Below, one piece after another: positions 16,097-27,921 of a stretch of 64,000 bases of DNA. Every line of letters begins with the position of its first letter. Position 1 is the stretch's first letter. The notes beneath the pieces were generated by a model. That model worked only from the letters and a program-made list of their open reading frames with translations. It did no database searches and was not told the DNA's origin. Source of the stretch: Balamuthia mandrillaris (Eukaryota > Discosea > Longamoebia > Balamuthiidae); NCBI GenBank assembly GCA_031835245.1, contig JAVKOQ010000112.1, positions 103,374 through 167,373 of the forward strand, given 5' to 3'. A program made the position numbers and the translations under genes.

Positions 16097-19000
16097 ATGG
16101 AAGAAGGACGGACAGAAACAGGGCTGCCCCCAAGCAACTGCCCCTCCAGCGGCGCCGCCACCCCCACAGCGGCAGGTGCTGCTGCTGCTGCTGGTGCTTG
16201 TGATTGTGGTGGTGATAGAGCAAGTGGTGGTGGTGACAAGACAGAGACGTTGCAGCAGGCTGACAGCAGCGGGAATTGTTGCTGCTGCTGTTGTTCCTCT
16301 TCTCCCGCTGCAGCCGCGCAAGACAAGAAGGAAGGGAAACGTGCTCCTGAAAAACAGGGGAAAGAGCAGCTGCTTCAAGAGTTTGACCATAACGCAAAAA
16401 CAGCTGAAACAGAAGAAGAAAGAACTGTTGGCACGGATATTCTTTCAAAGGAGAACAAAGAAGAGGAGGAGGAGGAGGAGGAACGAGGGGAAGAGGGAGA
16501 AGAGGAGGCGTTGCTTGATCGTCAGCTATCATTGCTGGCGATCAGCACTTACCAAGCGCAAAGCGAGAACGAGCTCAGCATAGAACCTGGCCAGGCTGTT
16601 TTGCTTTTGCAAGTTCTACGAGGAGAAGACGGAGAAGGAGGAGAAGGAGGAGAGGAAGATAGAGACGGATCAGAGAACAAGAAAGAAGAAAGGGCACAAG
16701 CAGAAGGAGAGCGGACAACACACGCAGAAGAAATGAAAACGAGACAAGAACGAGCAGTGAGAACAGAAAGCTTGTTCATCAAAAAGAAGAAAGGGTTGAA
16801 AGGATGGTGGGGCTACGGTTCTAGTCGCGGCAAAACAGGAATTTTTCCTATTGCTTGCGTTGAAATGGAAGAGCACGAGAAGTATGCTCTCGAAGAGCAG
16901 TTGCGGAAAGGTACTTCTTCCTCCCTCATATCTACTGTTCGCTTCTATTTTGCTCCATTAGATATTTTTTTTTTGCTTCCCTCTCTTCCTCTTTCTCGTT
17001 GTACTCTGCTTCTCTGTCTTCTTTATTTCTATTTGCTTCCCTCGTATTCATCTCTCCTCCTCGCTTCCTCTCTTTTTGTCTTCTATTCTGAGTACTGTTA
17101 GAAGCAGAGATGGACGAGATTGAGGCCAGACGGAAAGGCAAACACAGGTACCATAAATCCTGCGCTATCACAACCACAACCTCAACAACTGTTGTGATGA
17201 AGCCATACAACCGGCAAATAAAAGATAAAGATGAACGTATTGTACGGAAGAAAAAACAGCGGACGGCACTCTACCTGGACTTTCTAAAGTCCAAACAAGA
17301 GCTTAGTGGGCATTCGAAGTATGGAGAACGTCCTCCTCTCTGTATCATTGACGACGACGATTATTACGAAGATGACGATGAGGGCAAAACAACACCATCG
17401 CAAGATGAACGCTCTTATGATGATTTCTATCCCGATGAAGACATAACCGACGAGCAAGGAAAAAAGCAAGGCAACAAGCCATACCAACATCTGAAGCCTC
17501 AACAAGCAGTAGATGTAGATGACGGTTATGACGAAGATGATGAAGAAGGACCAAGCAAGCTGGTGGGAGCAGAAGAATCGGGAGACTATTCTTTGTTGGA
17601 ACAAGAAATTGGAGAGGCGCACATACTAGCACGGAAACAATCAACGGTGGAAAATAAGGCGACAGTTGCGAAAGTGGGTTTGCCTGCTAATGATTCAAAA
17701 GGTGGCATAGTTGCTCTTGCCAAAGAGAGAAACATAAGTAAGGAACATCCTCGTCGTGCTGACTTTGAGAAGATGACGGAACATCTTACACGGCATGATT
17801 CATGGTCTGTTATTTCTCAGCGAGAGCGACGGTACGACATTCTTGCAATTTCTTTACTCTTCATCCAATTTTTTTGTTTGTTTATTTGTTTTTTGTTTGT
17901 GTTGAGCGGTGCCTGACCTGCCCAACAACAGGTTGATGCAATATCTTCAATTAATGCATTTGAAAGTGAACGAAATGGTGGACCTTGATGAAGAAGTTAA
18001 AAAACTTAGGTACTTATACGTTCACTCTATTCTACATTTCGGAAACTAATTTTATTTATTTATTGAAAAAACTCCAAAGGGCGGATGCTGTGGCTGGAAA
18101 CAAACAAAAAGGCAGAGAAAACGTTTGTGTTGAAGACTTTTCAAAACAACAAACAAGTCACCATGAAGAGGAAGAAGAGGATGAAGACAGTCGCTTGACT
18201 GTCATTTCGTCGAGCAAACGGTTGAATAAAGTTCGCCCCAAGAACGAAAAGCGAAAGCATGGAAAGACGAAAAGTTCCAGACGAGGAGGAGTAGCAGTAG
18301 AAGGAAAGCTCGAGTTTGGGAGCAGCAAGCCAAAGAACGGCAAAGCAAACGACGCGTTAAATATCCCTACACTGGATCTTACAACCGAAACAACCTCCTC
18401 TGAACATTCTTCATCCATATTTCAGGATTTTGATGATACTGCTGCGATAGAGCTCTTTAATCAAAAGCCAAACAAGGTTTGTTTCACATTGTGTCTATCT
18501 TCTCTTTCTTTAGACAACAGAGTTAACTTTTTTGCTCTCAAAAAAGGGTATTGACTATATCATTGAACAGGGTATGTGTCGTGATGAGCCCGAACAGATT
18601 GCCCTCCTCTTGTTCAATTGTCGCTGTCTTTCCGACGTTGCAAAAGGGGAATTCTTGGGTGGCAAGTGTGTAACCTCTTTCTCTGTTTCTTAGACATCTC
18701 TTTATTAATTCTTCTCCTCAGGTCGAAACGAAGCACCGCCACACTGGCAGCCTTTTGTCGGCTACTAGACTTTCGAGACTTGGACTTGGACATCGCCATC
18801 CGCAAGTTCCTCTACCGCTTCCGCCTTCCTGGAGAAGCACAGGAGATTGACCGCATTATGAACGCCTTTGCCGTGGAGTACTTTGCTCAGAATAAGGACA
18901 GCCAGCTCTTCAAAACGGCAGATACAGTCTACGTCTTGGCCTTTGCCGTTATAATGCTCAACACTGATGCCCACAGCCCCCACATCGTCAACAAGATGAC

Positions 19001-20098
19001 GCAGGAGGACTTTGTGAAGAATAACAAAGGCATCAACGAGGGGGAGAACCTGCCTAGTTGGTATCTTTGTGACTTGTATCATCGCATCCAATGTAACGAG
19101 ATAAAGATGGAGGGAGGCTTGGCGTTTCCGGATGCTATCAAGATGGGATGGCTCTATTGCAAGAGCGATGCTTTTGATATCGCCTCTATCAAAGGTATCT
19201 TTTTCGCATTTCCTTTCCTTTTTGCTTTTCTGTTCTTTTCCAATGTTGTTTCGCTCCCCCCTCTCTCCCTCTCTCCTTCTCTCCCTCTCTCCCTCTCTGT
19301 GTATTTCAGTTTTCATGCTCATTTTGTACAATTGCAACTGCTAGACAAGACACGGCCTACAAAGGGTCTGTTCTCTCGCAAACGAGCAGGCACCAACAGA
19401 AAGGTAGAGTACTATTCACATTCAAGCACTAAGCTTGGAAGGAAGAAGCTCAAGTGGCTACCGTTGTGGTTCATCCTTTGTGAACATGGCGCTTTGTATT
19501 ACTTTGTAGATGTTGGGGTTTGTGCTTCTTTTTCCTCATTTGTATACTTTGTTTTTGTTTCTGCGCTTCTGATATCTCTATTTTTCCATTCCAAAAGTTG
19601 GAACAAGCGGAAGGAAGCATCGATCTTAGCACTCCACGGTCAGAGTGTGGTGAACCGACACTGGAAGAGATCATCCTCGCCAGCCAACACGACTCCCCCA
19701 AAACATCTTCCTGGCTCCAACACAAGTCTGTATTCAAGTTGCGAATAGAACGCATCACCAGTGGAAGACAACACCAACCGACGTCGCTGCTGCGAAGTCC
19801 AAGCAGCACGCGAAGACAACCTTCCTCGTTGCCGTCCTCACCGCGAAGGCATCCTGTGGGGGAGGTCCTGTTGTCTCCTCGCAGCAAAACGCCGAGGGAG
19901 GTTGCAGATCAAGAACGAAGCAGCTCTTCGGAAGGAGGAAGAGAAGGAGGAGAACGTAAAGCGGCATCGGCATCCTTGTTGGCTTCTGCATCTTCTTCGA
20001 CGACTTCCTCGGTATTCTTCTTTGCGTGTGAGAGTGAGACGGAGAAAGAGAAGTGGGTTAAACTCATCAACAGATTTAGTGGCAAGGAGAGAAAGTAG
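16097..20098 (+). CDS. SH3-Sec7-PH Arf guanine-nucleotide exchange factor (cytohesin-like)
   Basis: The protein should load GTP on Arf GTPases at membranes. The N-terminal 140 residues are Gly/Ala/Cys/Glu-rich low complexity. An SH3 domain follows (ISTYQAQSENELSIEPGQAV, then GWWGY, GKTGIFPIACVE), with an insert of about 60 charged residues between its halves. After a Lys/Glu/Asp-rich linker comes a full Sec7 domain: AIELFNQKPNK, KGIDYIIEQG, the catalytic glutamate in FRLPGEAQE, and MLNTDAHSP. A split PH domain begins near KMGWLYCKS and ends near TEKEKWVKLINRF. Cytohesins have Sec7-PH with an N-terminal coiled coil; here an SH3 domain takes that place. Introns include CT-rich ones (near 19257-19305). 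I chose the start as the first in-frame ATG. Confidence 0.88.
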
Positions 20099-20331
20099 CT
20101 GTTTAAAAAGTAGTATACTTCCTGTAAAAACTAAAAACTTCATCAACAAAAACATCTTGTATAAAACAAACAATAGCAAACAACAGCTTATAAATAAAAT
20201 TAAAAAATACTACCTCTTGAAAAAAAAAAACAAATCAACTTCAATCGGATTGTCTCCACCTTTGATGCATCAAGCAAGGCAAGAAAATGGGGGAGGGTTT
20301 CCGTTCGGCAACATAAAAGTGTTCTCTCTGT

Positions 20332-20940
20332 TTAAGCAACGGTCTTGGAGGAAGAGGCAACAGGGCGGTAGACAGTAGGAGGATTAGGGATGTGGTAGAG
20401 CTCCTGCTGTTGGGGGAAGTAGTGGATGGGGCCGTGGGGTTGCACATTTTGACCACCTCCAGGCTGCTGGTTTACAACGACGACCTTGGTGGCGCGGCGA
20501 GAGTGGACGCAGCAGAGGCACAACATGATGGCGGCCAACACAAAGAGGCAGGCAAAGAAGCCCATCAAGGAGAACAAGACCATGAAGACCACGCCGGCAG
20601 CTTCCTCGGTGGTCAGGGAGGCGCATTGAGAGGAGTAGTAGTCCCACTCGCCGCAGAAGCCGGCGTTGGGGCCTGAGCTGGTGCCGGGCTCGCAAGCCCC
20701 TTTGCTTTTGCACCAACCGCAGCCGGCCTCCGCCACGCAGCCAGAACAGCTCCAATAATTGTCACAGATCTGACCTGAAAGGAAGTAAAGGAAGTTACAA
20801 AGTTAAAGGAGAGTAAGGACGACAAACAGGGGGAGAGGAGAGAGAAAGAGAGAGAAGGCATCATAAGAAGAACTGGTACCGAGGGCAGATGAGCAAAGAA
20901 GGGCCAAAACGCCAACAAACAGAAGAGAGGTGGTCGACAT
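20332..20940 (-). CDS. small PSI-domain single-span membrane protein
   Basis: There are two exons, 20940-20880 and 20774-20332. Exon 1 encodes a signal peptide (MSTTSLLFVGVLALLCSSALG). Exon 2 begins with a cysteine-rich PSI (plexin-semaphorin-integrin) module: CDNYWSCSGCVAEAGCGWC, CEPG, FCGEW, QCASL. A strong membrane span follows (GVVFMVLFSLMGFFACLFVL and beyond), then a CLCC motif suited to palmitoylation. The cytosolic tail of about 50 residues is Pro/Gln/Tyr-rich (HYFPQQQELYHIPNPP, TVYRPV). It is about 160 residues and type I. With one extracellular module and possible tyrosine or SH3/WW sites in the tail, it could be a small adhesion or adaptor receptor. That role is inference. The full protein appears only after splicing. 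Confidence 0.8.
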
Positions 20941-21361
20941 GTTTTTTTGTGGGTTATTGTTACGAAAGAAAAAGCAACTGGGGCCTTTGAAAAAAAATTG
21001 GTGAAAAAAAAAGGCGAAGGAGAAGAAAGTTCCTTTTTTTCTGGGTGGCCACCTGACCTCCTTTCCCAAAATTAATAAATAAAAAGGAGAGAGTTGGCCG
21101 AACGGTGAACGGTGTTGAGGCGCATGGCGCGTTGCTCAAGCGAGCCCAGGAATGCTTGTCAGCTTTTTTACTCAGCAACAAATGGTCCGTAACCAGCGGC
21201 CACAACAACGCTGAACTAAACTTCTCCCAGCGCAAAATGCAACAGAAGGGCTGCCAACTAGGAAGTGCAGCTTCCAACTTCTTCTCACTATCTCGCCCGG
21301 GCGCTTTTTCTCATTCCACCCCTCTCTCCGCATTCCCCTCTCTTCGCTCCTCTTTCTCTTT

Positions 21362-21404
<43 letters not shown>

Positions 21405-22841
21405 GTTGCTCTCTCCTCTCTCTGTCTTACTGTCGACATTTTGTTCGTCCCATAAACATACGGCAAACTCTTGGGCCGTATAAAACACGGCAAGAGGGAG
21501 CGTAGGTGGGTTTAGCACGGTCCTTGAGGCTGACCCCTAGTGACAAATTGTGTCTCGCCCCTACCTCTTTTTCTTTTGTCTGTTAAGCTTCTCCTTATTT
21601 TTCTTTTGCGGACGTTTATTTGCAGCATGCTGCGATAGACGGACGATGTACAAGAAAAAAAAAGGGAGAAGCCAGCCGAAAGAAAAATACAACGGGAGAG
21701 GTGTAGACTGCAAGAGCTCACAAAGGAACCCAAAAACACATATTGGCGGACGTGGGGGTCATCAGGGTCATTACCGCGCAAGAGCAGTGCCACGGACTAT
21801 CCCTTTTGCTTATGGGGTTGACCTGACGTTGTATGCTTGTTGGGTCACAATGCGGTGAAAGGGACAATCAACCTTGAAAAACCTAACGAAAGAAAAACAA
21901 CAACAAAAGGACAACACTAAAATACAACATGATGAAATTGGTCAAAGCGACCACAAACACTCAAAGAATAAAAAGGTAAAAGAACAGATACATGGTGATC
22001 AGGGATACCATCTACGGTTTATTGCTAATAACGCAATTCTCCAGTCAACCCCCTTTCTTTAGTTTTCCTTGCATTTTTAGCATCGAAGATAAGCTTGCCC
22101 GCACAGCAAAGTTGCTGTGCAATAAAAGTAGTTCATCCATTTTAAGGGCGAGGCAACCTTTTACTCAAAACAGTAAAAGAGGACCAACGGCTCATTCATT
22201 CTTGAACTGCCAATCCCAACAACTCCACACCTCCTGTCCGTTGTACTGTGGTTGGCCGAGCCTTTCGGTGCCCCGTCAACCCGTCAAGTCAAGCCATAAC
22301 AATTCCCCAGCTAACCAATGAGGAGACCCGCTCTCCACGAATTTCCTTCGTTTTGACCGCCGATTCACCCCGTATTTTCCTGCACAGAGCTGAACGGGGC
22401 ATTCCCAACCCTGCATTCCAAACATTCCTCGCCAAATCAGGGAAACCTGTCCATTTTAGGGTTGCAAAAACGCCAAACGGCACCGGTACATCTCATCGCG
22501 GGGGTGGAATTCATCGATCCGTGCTTCCAATTTTTTTTGTCAAGTCTCTGCTCCCTGCGACTATTTTTAATGGAGCCGGCCACCGCCCTTTTATTTCATT
22601 GGCATAATTCGACGTCAAAGGAGCAAGACCACCTCTCGCGTTGGTCTAGTTGACTGACTTTGCCACTTCCCCACACTTACCCTACCTCCCCAACTCTATG
22701 AGAAAAAGACTTGCTCGCCTGAGTGACTTCCGCATTCTCACAGACGAGCATTGATAACACAAAAAAAAAAAAAAACTTTCGAAAAGACCAACATACACTT
22801 TATTTTATCCTTCTGACAAACAACTGAACAAGGACGAGGCC
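20941..22841. other. long divergent intergenic region
   Basis: This is 1.9 kb between the PSI-protein gene (-) and the Mpv17-family gene (+). I find no convincing gene. There is a CT microsatellite at 21363-21401 and an A-rich stretch near 21870-21980. A GC-richer block at 22200-22600 has a CCAAT box near 22315, compatible with promoter sequence. Several open frames of 70-119 codons match nothing known. Confidence 0.45.
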
Positions 22842-24044
22842 ATGTCGCTTGCGCATGCTTGCGGTCGAGCCTTTCAAAACAACGTGTGGAGCCCTGGGCG
22901 ACGCGCGCTAGGCACCTTGGTGGCCAGGTCCCGCGGTGCCTCTAGGCCTGGGGCCGGTGCCACCGCCACCCTCTCGTCCCCTTTCCTTCGGTCCTACGAA
23001 TGGTACAGGCATAAGCTCCACACACATCCGGTGCCTGTCAAGGCGCTCACGTCTGGCACCCTTCTCGGTCTGGCCGACTTCCTCGCCCAAAAGATCAAGT
23101 CGAGCTGCCCTGCACCGCACGTTTCTGGCGCGCACGTCTCCTCTTCTTCATCTACCGCCTCTTCCTCCTGCGAAGGCGACGCACAGAGCTCCCTAGAACT
23201 GATAGCACCCGGGCTGGATTGGCCCGAGGCCTACTACCAAGCCGCCAACGACCACCAGGGTCACGAGCTCCAAAAAGCCGGCCGTCAGAACCTATGGGAC
23301 AAGCGCCAGACGTTTTTGATGTGCCTCTATGGCGCCCTGTTCGTGGCTCCCTTTGCCCACACCTGGTACCGCTTCCTCCACCAGCGCTTCCCCGTGCAAA
23401 AAGGCGCTCGTACTCTCCAACGCTGGAAGCAGACCCTGAAGAGGACGGTGGTGGACCAGAGCGTGGCCGCCCCCATCTTCACTACCGGCCTCTTTGTGAG
23501 CCGCGGCCTGGTGGCAGGGCAAGACGCCGATAGCATTCAGCAGAAGATGAGGCAGGACTTTCTGAAGGTCTTTGTGGCCGGCCTCTGCGTGTGGCCCTTG
23601 GCGCAGTTTGTGAACTTCACGTACGTGCCGCTGGCCTACCAGGTCCTCTTCAACAACGTAGTGGGACTCGGCTGGAGCACCTTCTCCAGCTTGGTGGCCT
23701 GCTACGGCCAACCGGAGTATGCTCATCTCCAGAGCACCAAGCCACAGCCACAGGCAGCGAACAACAGGAGCAGCTGGCCCTACAGCAGGCCGAGCGGGGG
23801 CACCACCAAGGAAGATCGCCAGCCGGTCATGAGCTACCATCTGTTCCAGCTCTACCCCTCGAGGTGCCAATGCTACTTCTCACCTGCTGTGGCTCCTCTT
23901 CCGCTGCCAGTGGTGGCCTCCGCTTCAAATAGCTACCCTCTGGCCTGGGTGCAGCGCCTCTACGAGTCAGGCACCCCTAGCATGTTCTCCTGTCCGGCAG
24001 GCCTCCTCAATTCGCCGCTGTTCTCCTTTAACCGCACTGGCTGA
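22842..24044 (+). CDS. Mpv17/PMP22-family membrane protein
   Basis: This is a single 400-residue exon, unusually GC-rich for the window. The core matches the family: W-Y-x-x-x-L-x-x-x-P-V-x-V-K-A-L-T-S-G-T-L-L-G-L-x-D, then GALFVAPFAHTWYRFL, VVDQSVAAPIF, and the C-terminal signature CVWPLAQFVNFTYVPLAYQV with GWSTFSS. The family makes four-span proteins of mitochondrial or peroxisomal membranes. The first 45 residues are Arg/Ala/Ser-rich without acidic residues, like a mitochondrial presequence, so the inner mitochondrial membrane is likely. It is about twice the usual length because of an insert of about 60 residues between the first two spans and a Ser/Pro/Gln-rich C-terminal extension of about 110 residues. 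It is intronless while most neighbours are spliced. Confidence 0.9.
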   Translation: MSLAHACGRAFQNNVWSPGRRALGTLVARSRGASRPGAGATATLSSPFLRSYEWYRHKLHTHPVPVKALTSGTLLGLADFLAQKIKSSCPAPHVSGAHVSSSSSTASSSCEGDAQSSLELIAPGLDWPEAYYQAANDHQGHELQKAGRQNLWDKRQTFLMCLYGALFVAPFAHTWYRFLHQRFPVQKGARTLQRWKQTLKRTVVDQSVAAPIFTTGLFVSRGLVAGQDADSIQQKMRQDFLKVFVAGLCVWPLAQFVNFTYVPLAYQVLFNNVVGLGWSTFSSLVACYGQPEYAHLQSTKPQPQAANNRSSWPYSRPSGGTTKEDRQPVMSYHLFQLYPSRCQCYFSPAVAPLPLPVVASASNSYPLAWVQRLYESGTPSMFSCPAGLLNSPLFSFNRTG

Positions 24045-24608
24045 ATAGCAAGAGAGCCATGGCAGGCTTGCAAGTCCTTCCAACACTAGGGCAGAGAACG
24101 AGCCGCCATCCAACGTTCACTGACGAACGCAACGCACAACCATAGGATGAACCATTCGCTTACCCAACAGCATTGGGCGCGATCCTTCTGCTTGGTTCGC
24201 GCCTCATCACCGAGCCTTTCCACAAGCAATTGATTCAGGGTCATCGTCAGAGCAGCATTCATTGTCGCCTTGTAGTTATTTGTTAACGTTTCAAACTTTG
24301 TATGAAAATGTATGTATGTACCATATGTAACCTATGTGATATAGATAATTTAAAAAAATGTATGCACAATCCAACAAACTACTGTCTGTTCTTGTCGTTC
24401 TCTTGTTGAGTTTCGGTCTTTCTTTCTTCGACAAATCGAGAGGACGATGTTTGCAGCAGCTGTGCACAAAATTTACATGACGACACGACTGAAGAGGAAA
24501 GAAGAAAAACAAAAGAAAAGAAAGAAAAGAAGCAGAACCAAAAGGTAGCAACGACACCGTGAGAGAGAGAGGGAAAAAAAAAGAGAGGGGGAAAAGAAGA
24601 AATAGAAG
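24045..24608. other. intergenic region, Mpv17-like gene to LSG1
   Basis: This contains the 3' flank of the Mpv17-like gene, AT-rich near 24290-24370, and a purine-rich leader (24480-24608) in front of the proposed LSG1 start. I see no gene. Confidence 0.5.
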
Positions 24609-24788
24609 ATGAGGAAGACGAAGAAGCAACAAAAAACTCCGTTGGGAAGGGCCCTCGCAAAGGACAAACAACGGAGACAAAGAGCTCCGCCCTCCACACA
24701 TGAGTTCTTGAACGTACGTTTTTTTGCTTTTGTTTTTGGGGTTCCCGCTACTCGAACAAAACATTTGAGTTCGAATTGAATCTCATTT

Positions 24789-24824
<36 letters not shown>

Positions 24825-26736
24825 CCTCCTCCTCAAAAACAAAAAAGTTTCATAGCACAGAAATCGAAGAGCAAGAAAAGAAAAGTACCAGTGAAAAGTT
24901 GAGCTCAGTCACTCATACCTCAGCCATGGAGGAACTGCTGACGAACGCTCGCCTCGCCGAAAAGAGCTTTGTTGCCGAAAAGCAAAACGTGGTGGTGCTT
25001 AGCTCCATGGCTATGACCGGTTTGTTTAACTTTCTTCCTTTCCTTCTTGGTTTCTAAAATGATTGCAATAGTCCGTTTGGAGCCAACGCCAAAACAACTT
25101 GAACTGCAGCTGAAGTATTTCAATGACCTCAAGATCCCTCGCAGGTATTGGATCTTTTATTTTTTTGGGAGGGGGGGGCGCGGTCTTTTCTTCTATCGAC
25201 TGCTCCGTTTTCTCGTTTTTTTCCCTCTCTGTTATTATCTTATTCATGTCCTTTTCTCTGTTTTAAACTCTATTCTGTTAGACCACAGTGGGATACCTCC
25301 ATGAGCGCCGAGCAGCTAGACTTCGAAGAACGTCAAGCCTTTCTCGACTGGCGTCGTACGCTTGCAGAGTACCTATCCGACTCTTTGCTTCACTTCTTTG
25401 CTTTTTCTTCTTCTTCTTCTTACACGATTTTCTCTCGCAAAGAATGGAACAAAACGAGGACTTGGTGCTCACTCCCTTTGAAAAGAATTTGGAGGTTTGG
25501 AGACAGCTTTGGAGAGTGGTAGAGCGCAGCGACATCGTTATTCAGATTGTGGATGCTCGTAACCCGATGGTGCGCTGCACGGACCTCGAGGACTACGTGA
25601 AGGAGGTAGACCCTACCAAGCACAACGTGTTGCTTGTTAACAAGGCAGACTTGTTGACACGCAAACAAAGGTATGCATCTTCTTTTTTTGTTTTTGTTGT
25701 TTATGTTTATTGCTTTTATTCCGTTCTAATGATGTTATTATTGCCAATAGAAAAATGTGGGCAGAGTATTTCGAACGTGAAAACACGCAATACATCTTTT
25801 GGTCAGCAAATTACGAGAGAGCCAAACTAGAAGAACAGCAGTTGCTGGAAGCCGAATTGGAAAAAGCTGCAAGCCAAGCAAACGGTGAAAACGATGATAT
25901 AGAGAGCTCGGATGAGGAAATTAAACCCTCTTCGGCGGCAACTCGCAAGTCCAAAAAAGCAAAGCGAAAACAAGCCAGAAAACTTCGAGAACAACAGAGG
26001 AGCAAAGCACTCACTGAAGAAGAAGACAGCGAAGAAAATGAAGAAAAAGAAGCTGATGACGAGGAAGCGGAACAAGAAGCAAATACCAGCGAAGCAGCAG
26101 GCGGAGAAAAAGAAAAAGAGAAAGAAGAAAACGTTGACAGCAAACGAGGAGATGGAGATAAAGAGGACGACGGACCACAGATATTCACTTCTGACATGTT
26201 TTTCGACTTTTTATTGAAGTTGTGCCCTCCTGAAAGTGCGTTATTTTATTTTTCTTGTTTGTGTTGTTTTTTCTTTGTTTTATGTTATGATTCTTTTATC
26301 CTGATTTTTTTCTTTTCAAATATCTTAACTTGGATGTCTACAGCAAAAGAGAAAGGACAGACGGTGGTTGGAATGGTTGGCTATCCCAACGTCGGCAAAA
26401 GCTCTACCATCAACGTTCTCTGTGGCGAAAAACGAGTGGCTGTGGCTATCACCCCGGGCAAGACCAAACATCTCCAGACAATAGAGCTCTCAAAAGAGTT
26501 GCTTCTCTGCGATTGCCCCGGTCTCGTTTTTCCTTCTTTCCTCACCACCAAACCCGAAATGATTTGCAGTGGCCTTTTGCCTATTGACCACATGACGGAC
26601 CACGTAGCTCCTACGACTTTGGTATGCAACAAACTTATCTCTTTTTCTTCTCCCACTGAGTGTCGAGTGTATGTGCTTTTTTTTTCTTTTTGCAGTTTGT
26701 ATTTTCCTAATATTTTCACGCACTCTCTGCTTTTTT

Positions 26737-26784
<48 letters not shown>

Positions 26785-27535
26785 GGTTTGTAAAAGGATA
26801 CCGCGGCGAGTGCTGGAGCGAGTGTACGGAGTGATTTTGCCCCCACCGGGAGAGGGAGAAGATCCCAACCGCCCTCCCACTGCCGCTGAGTTTTTGGATG
26901 CCTATGCACGGATAAGAGGTTTTATGTCACCTCATGGACCCGATCAAGCTCGTGCTGCTCGTATCGTTCTCAAAGACTATTTGGCAGTATGTTATTCTTC
27001 TGCTTTGTGGTTTCTTATTGTTGCACATTTAAAGATGTTTATTTAAATGCTTTGTTCATAGGGCAAATTGTTGTACTGCCATCCACCACCAGATGCAGGC
27101 AGTGAGTGGCAGCAATGGTACGCGGATCCATCCATCAGCATGGAGAGCTTGGGCCTTAGCCCAAAACTCTTTCTCTCAGAACAAGAAGAAGCCGCCGAGA
27201 GGCAACTTAAAATACAGAACATGCCTCGTCCTGTAGTGGTGCGATATTACCACCATATTTCATGTTGTTGTTGTTGTTGTTATTCTTGCTTGCTGGCTTG
27301 CCCCTGTTACTGCTTCTTCTTGCTATTCGCCTAACATCTTGAAAAAAAGGCAAAAACGGAAGTATCATTTGGAAACCAGGACACAGTGGTGGCACATGTA
27401 ACCGGCAAGGCGGGCCGACGGAACAACAACAATTTCACCCGCGTCCAGTTCAGCCATTCACCTGTTGCCCGCGGCCGCGGTCGTGGTCGGGGCGGTGGCT
27501 CCTCCCAGAGGGGTCGTGGCGGCGTAAACCACTGA
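24609..27535 (+). CDS. LSG1: large-subunit GTPase 1 (60S nuclear export factor)
   Basis: LSG1 is a cytoplasmic GTPase that releases NMD3 from pre-60S ribosomes. I place the start in a short first exon, 24609-24713, because it encodes the family's PLGRAL motif. It joins in phase to an exon at 24848 through an intron holding a CT tract. Downstream come IPRRPQWD, FLDWRR, LVLTPFEKNLEVWRQLWRV and VIQIVDARNP. The G4 motif NKAD precedes the P-loop GYPNVGKSS and the G3 DCPG, the circular permutation typical of the YlqF/YawG family. A Lys/Glu-rich insert (about 25860-26180) lies between G4 and G1. The C-terminus ends in an RGG-type tail ([14 protein letters not shown]) that suggests RNA binding. Stop codon is TGA. 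Confidence 0.94.
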
Positions 27536-27921
27536 AAAAACAACCCCTCCTCTCTCTCTCTCTCTCTCTTTAATCTCTTTGCTGAAGGTGAATACATGTA
27601 TGTTTCTTTGCTGTTTGCGGTAACATGCCTCCAAAAATACATTTTCTGGAATGGTTCTTGAAAGCATGTTTTCGGTTGAAATCTCCCTCGAACCAACCAA
27701 TCAGCAGGAGCGTTTCATCATCTGTTACCCCCACTGTAATTGCGGTCAACGGGTACGGGAGGAAGGAACGAAAAAAAAAAGGGTAGTGGCCGCCGCCCAC
27801 GATAACCACTACTTTTCTCAGCTTCTTCCTTGCTCCTTCTTTTTAAACGACAAGAGGCGCCCGCGGGGTAAAGAAAGAGAAAGTACCAGTTCCAAACTGC
27901 ATTCAAAGAAGAGCAATAGAA

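Noticed and set aside
21093-21107. GTTGGCCGAACGGT, similar to the A box of Ser/Leu tRNA
   Set aside because: No B box or matching stems follow within the next 100 bases.
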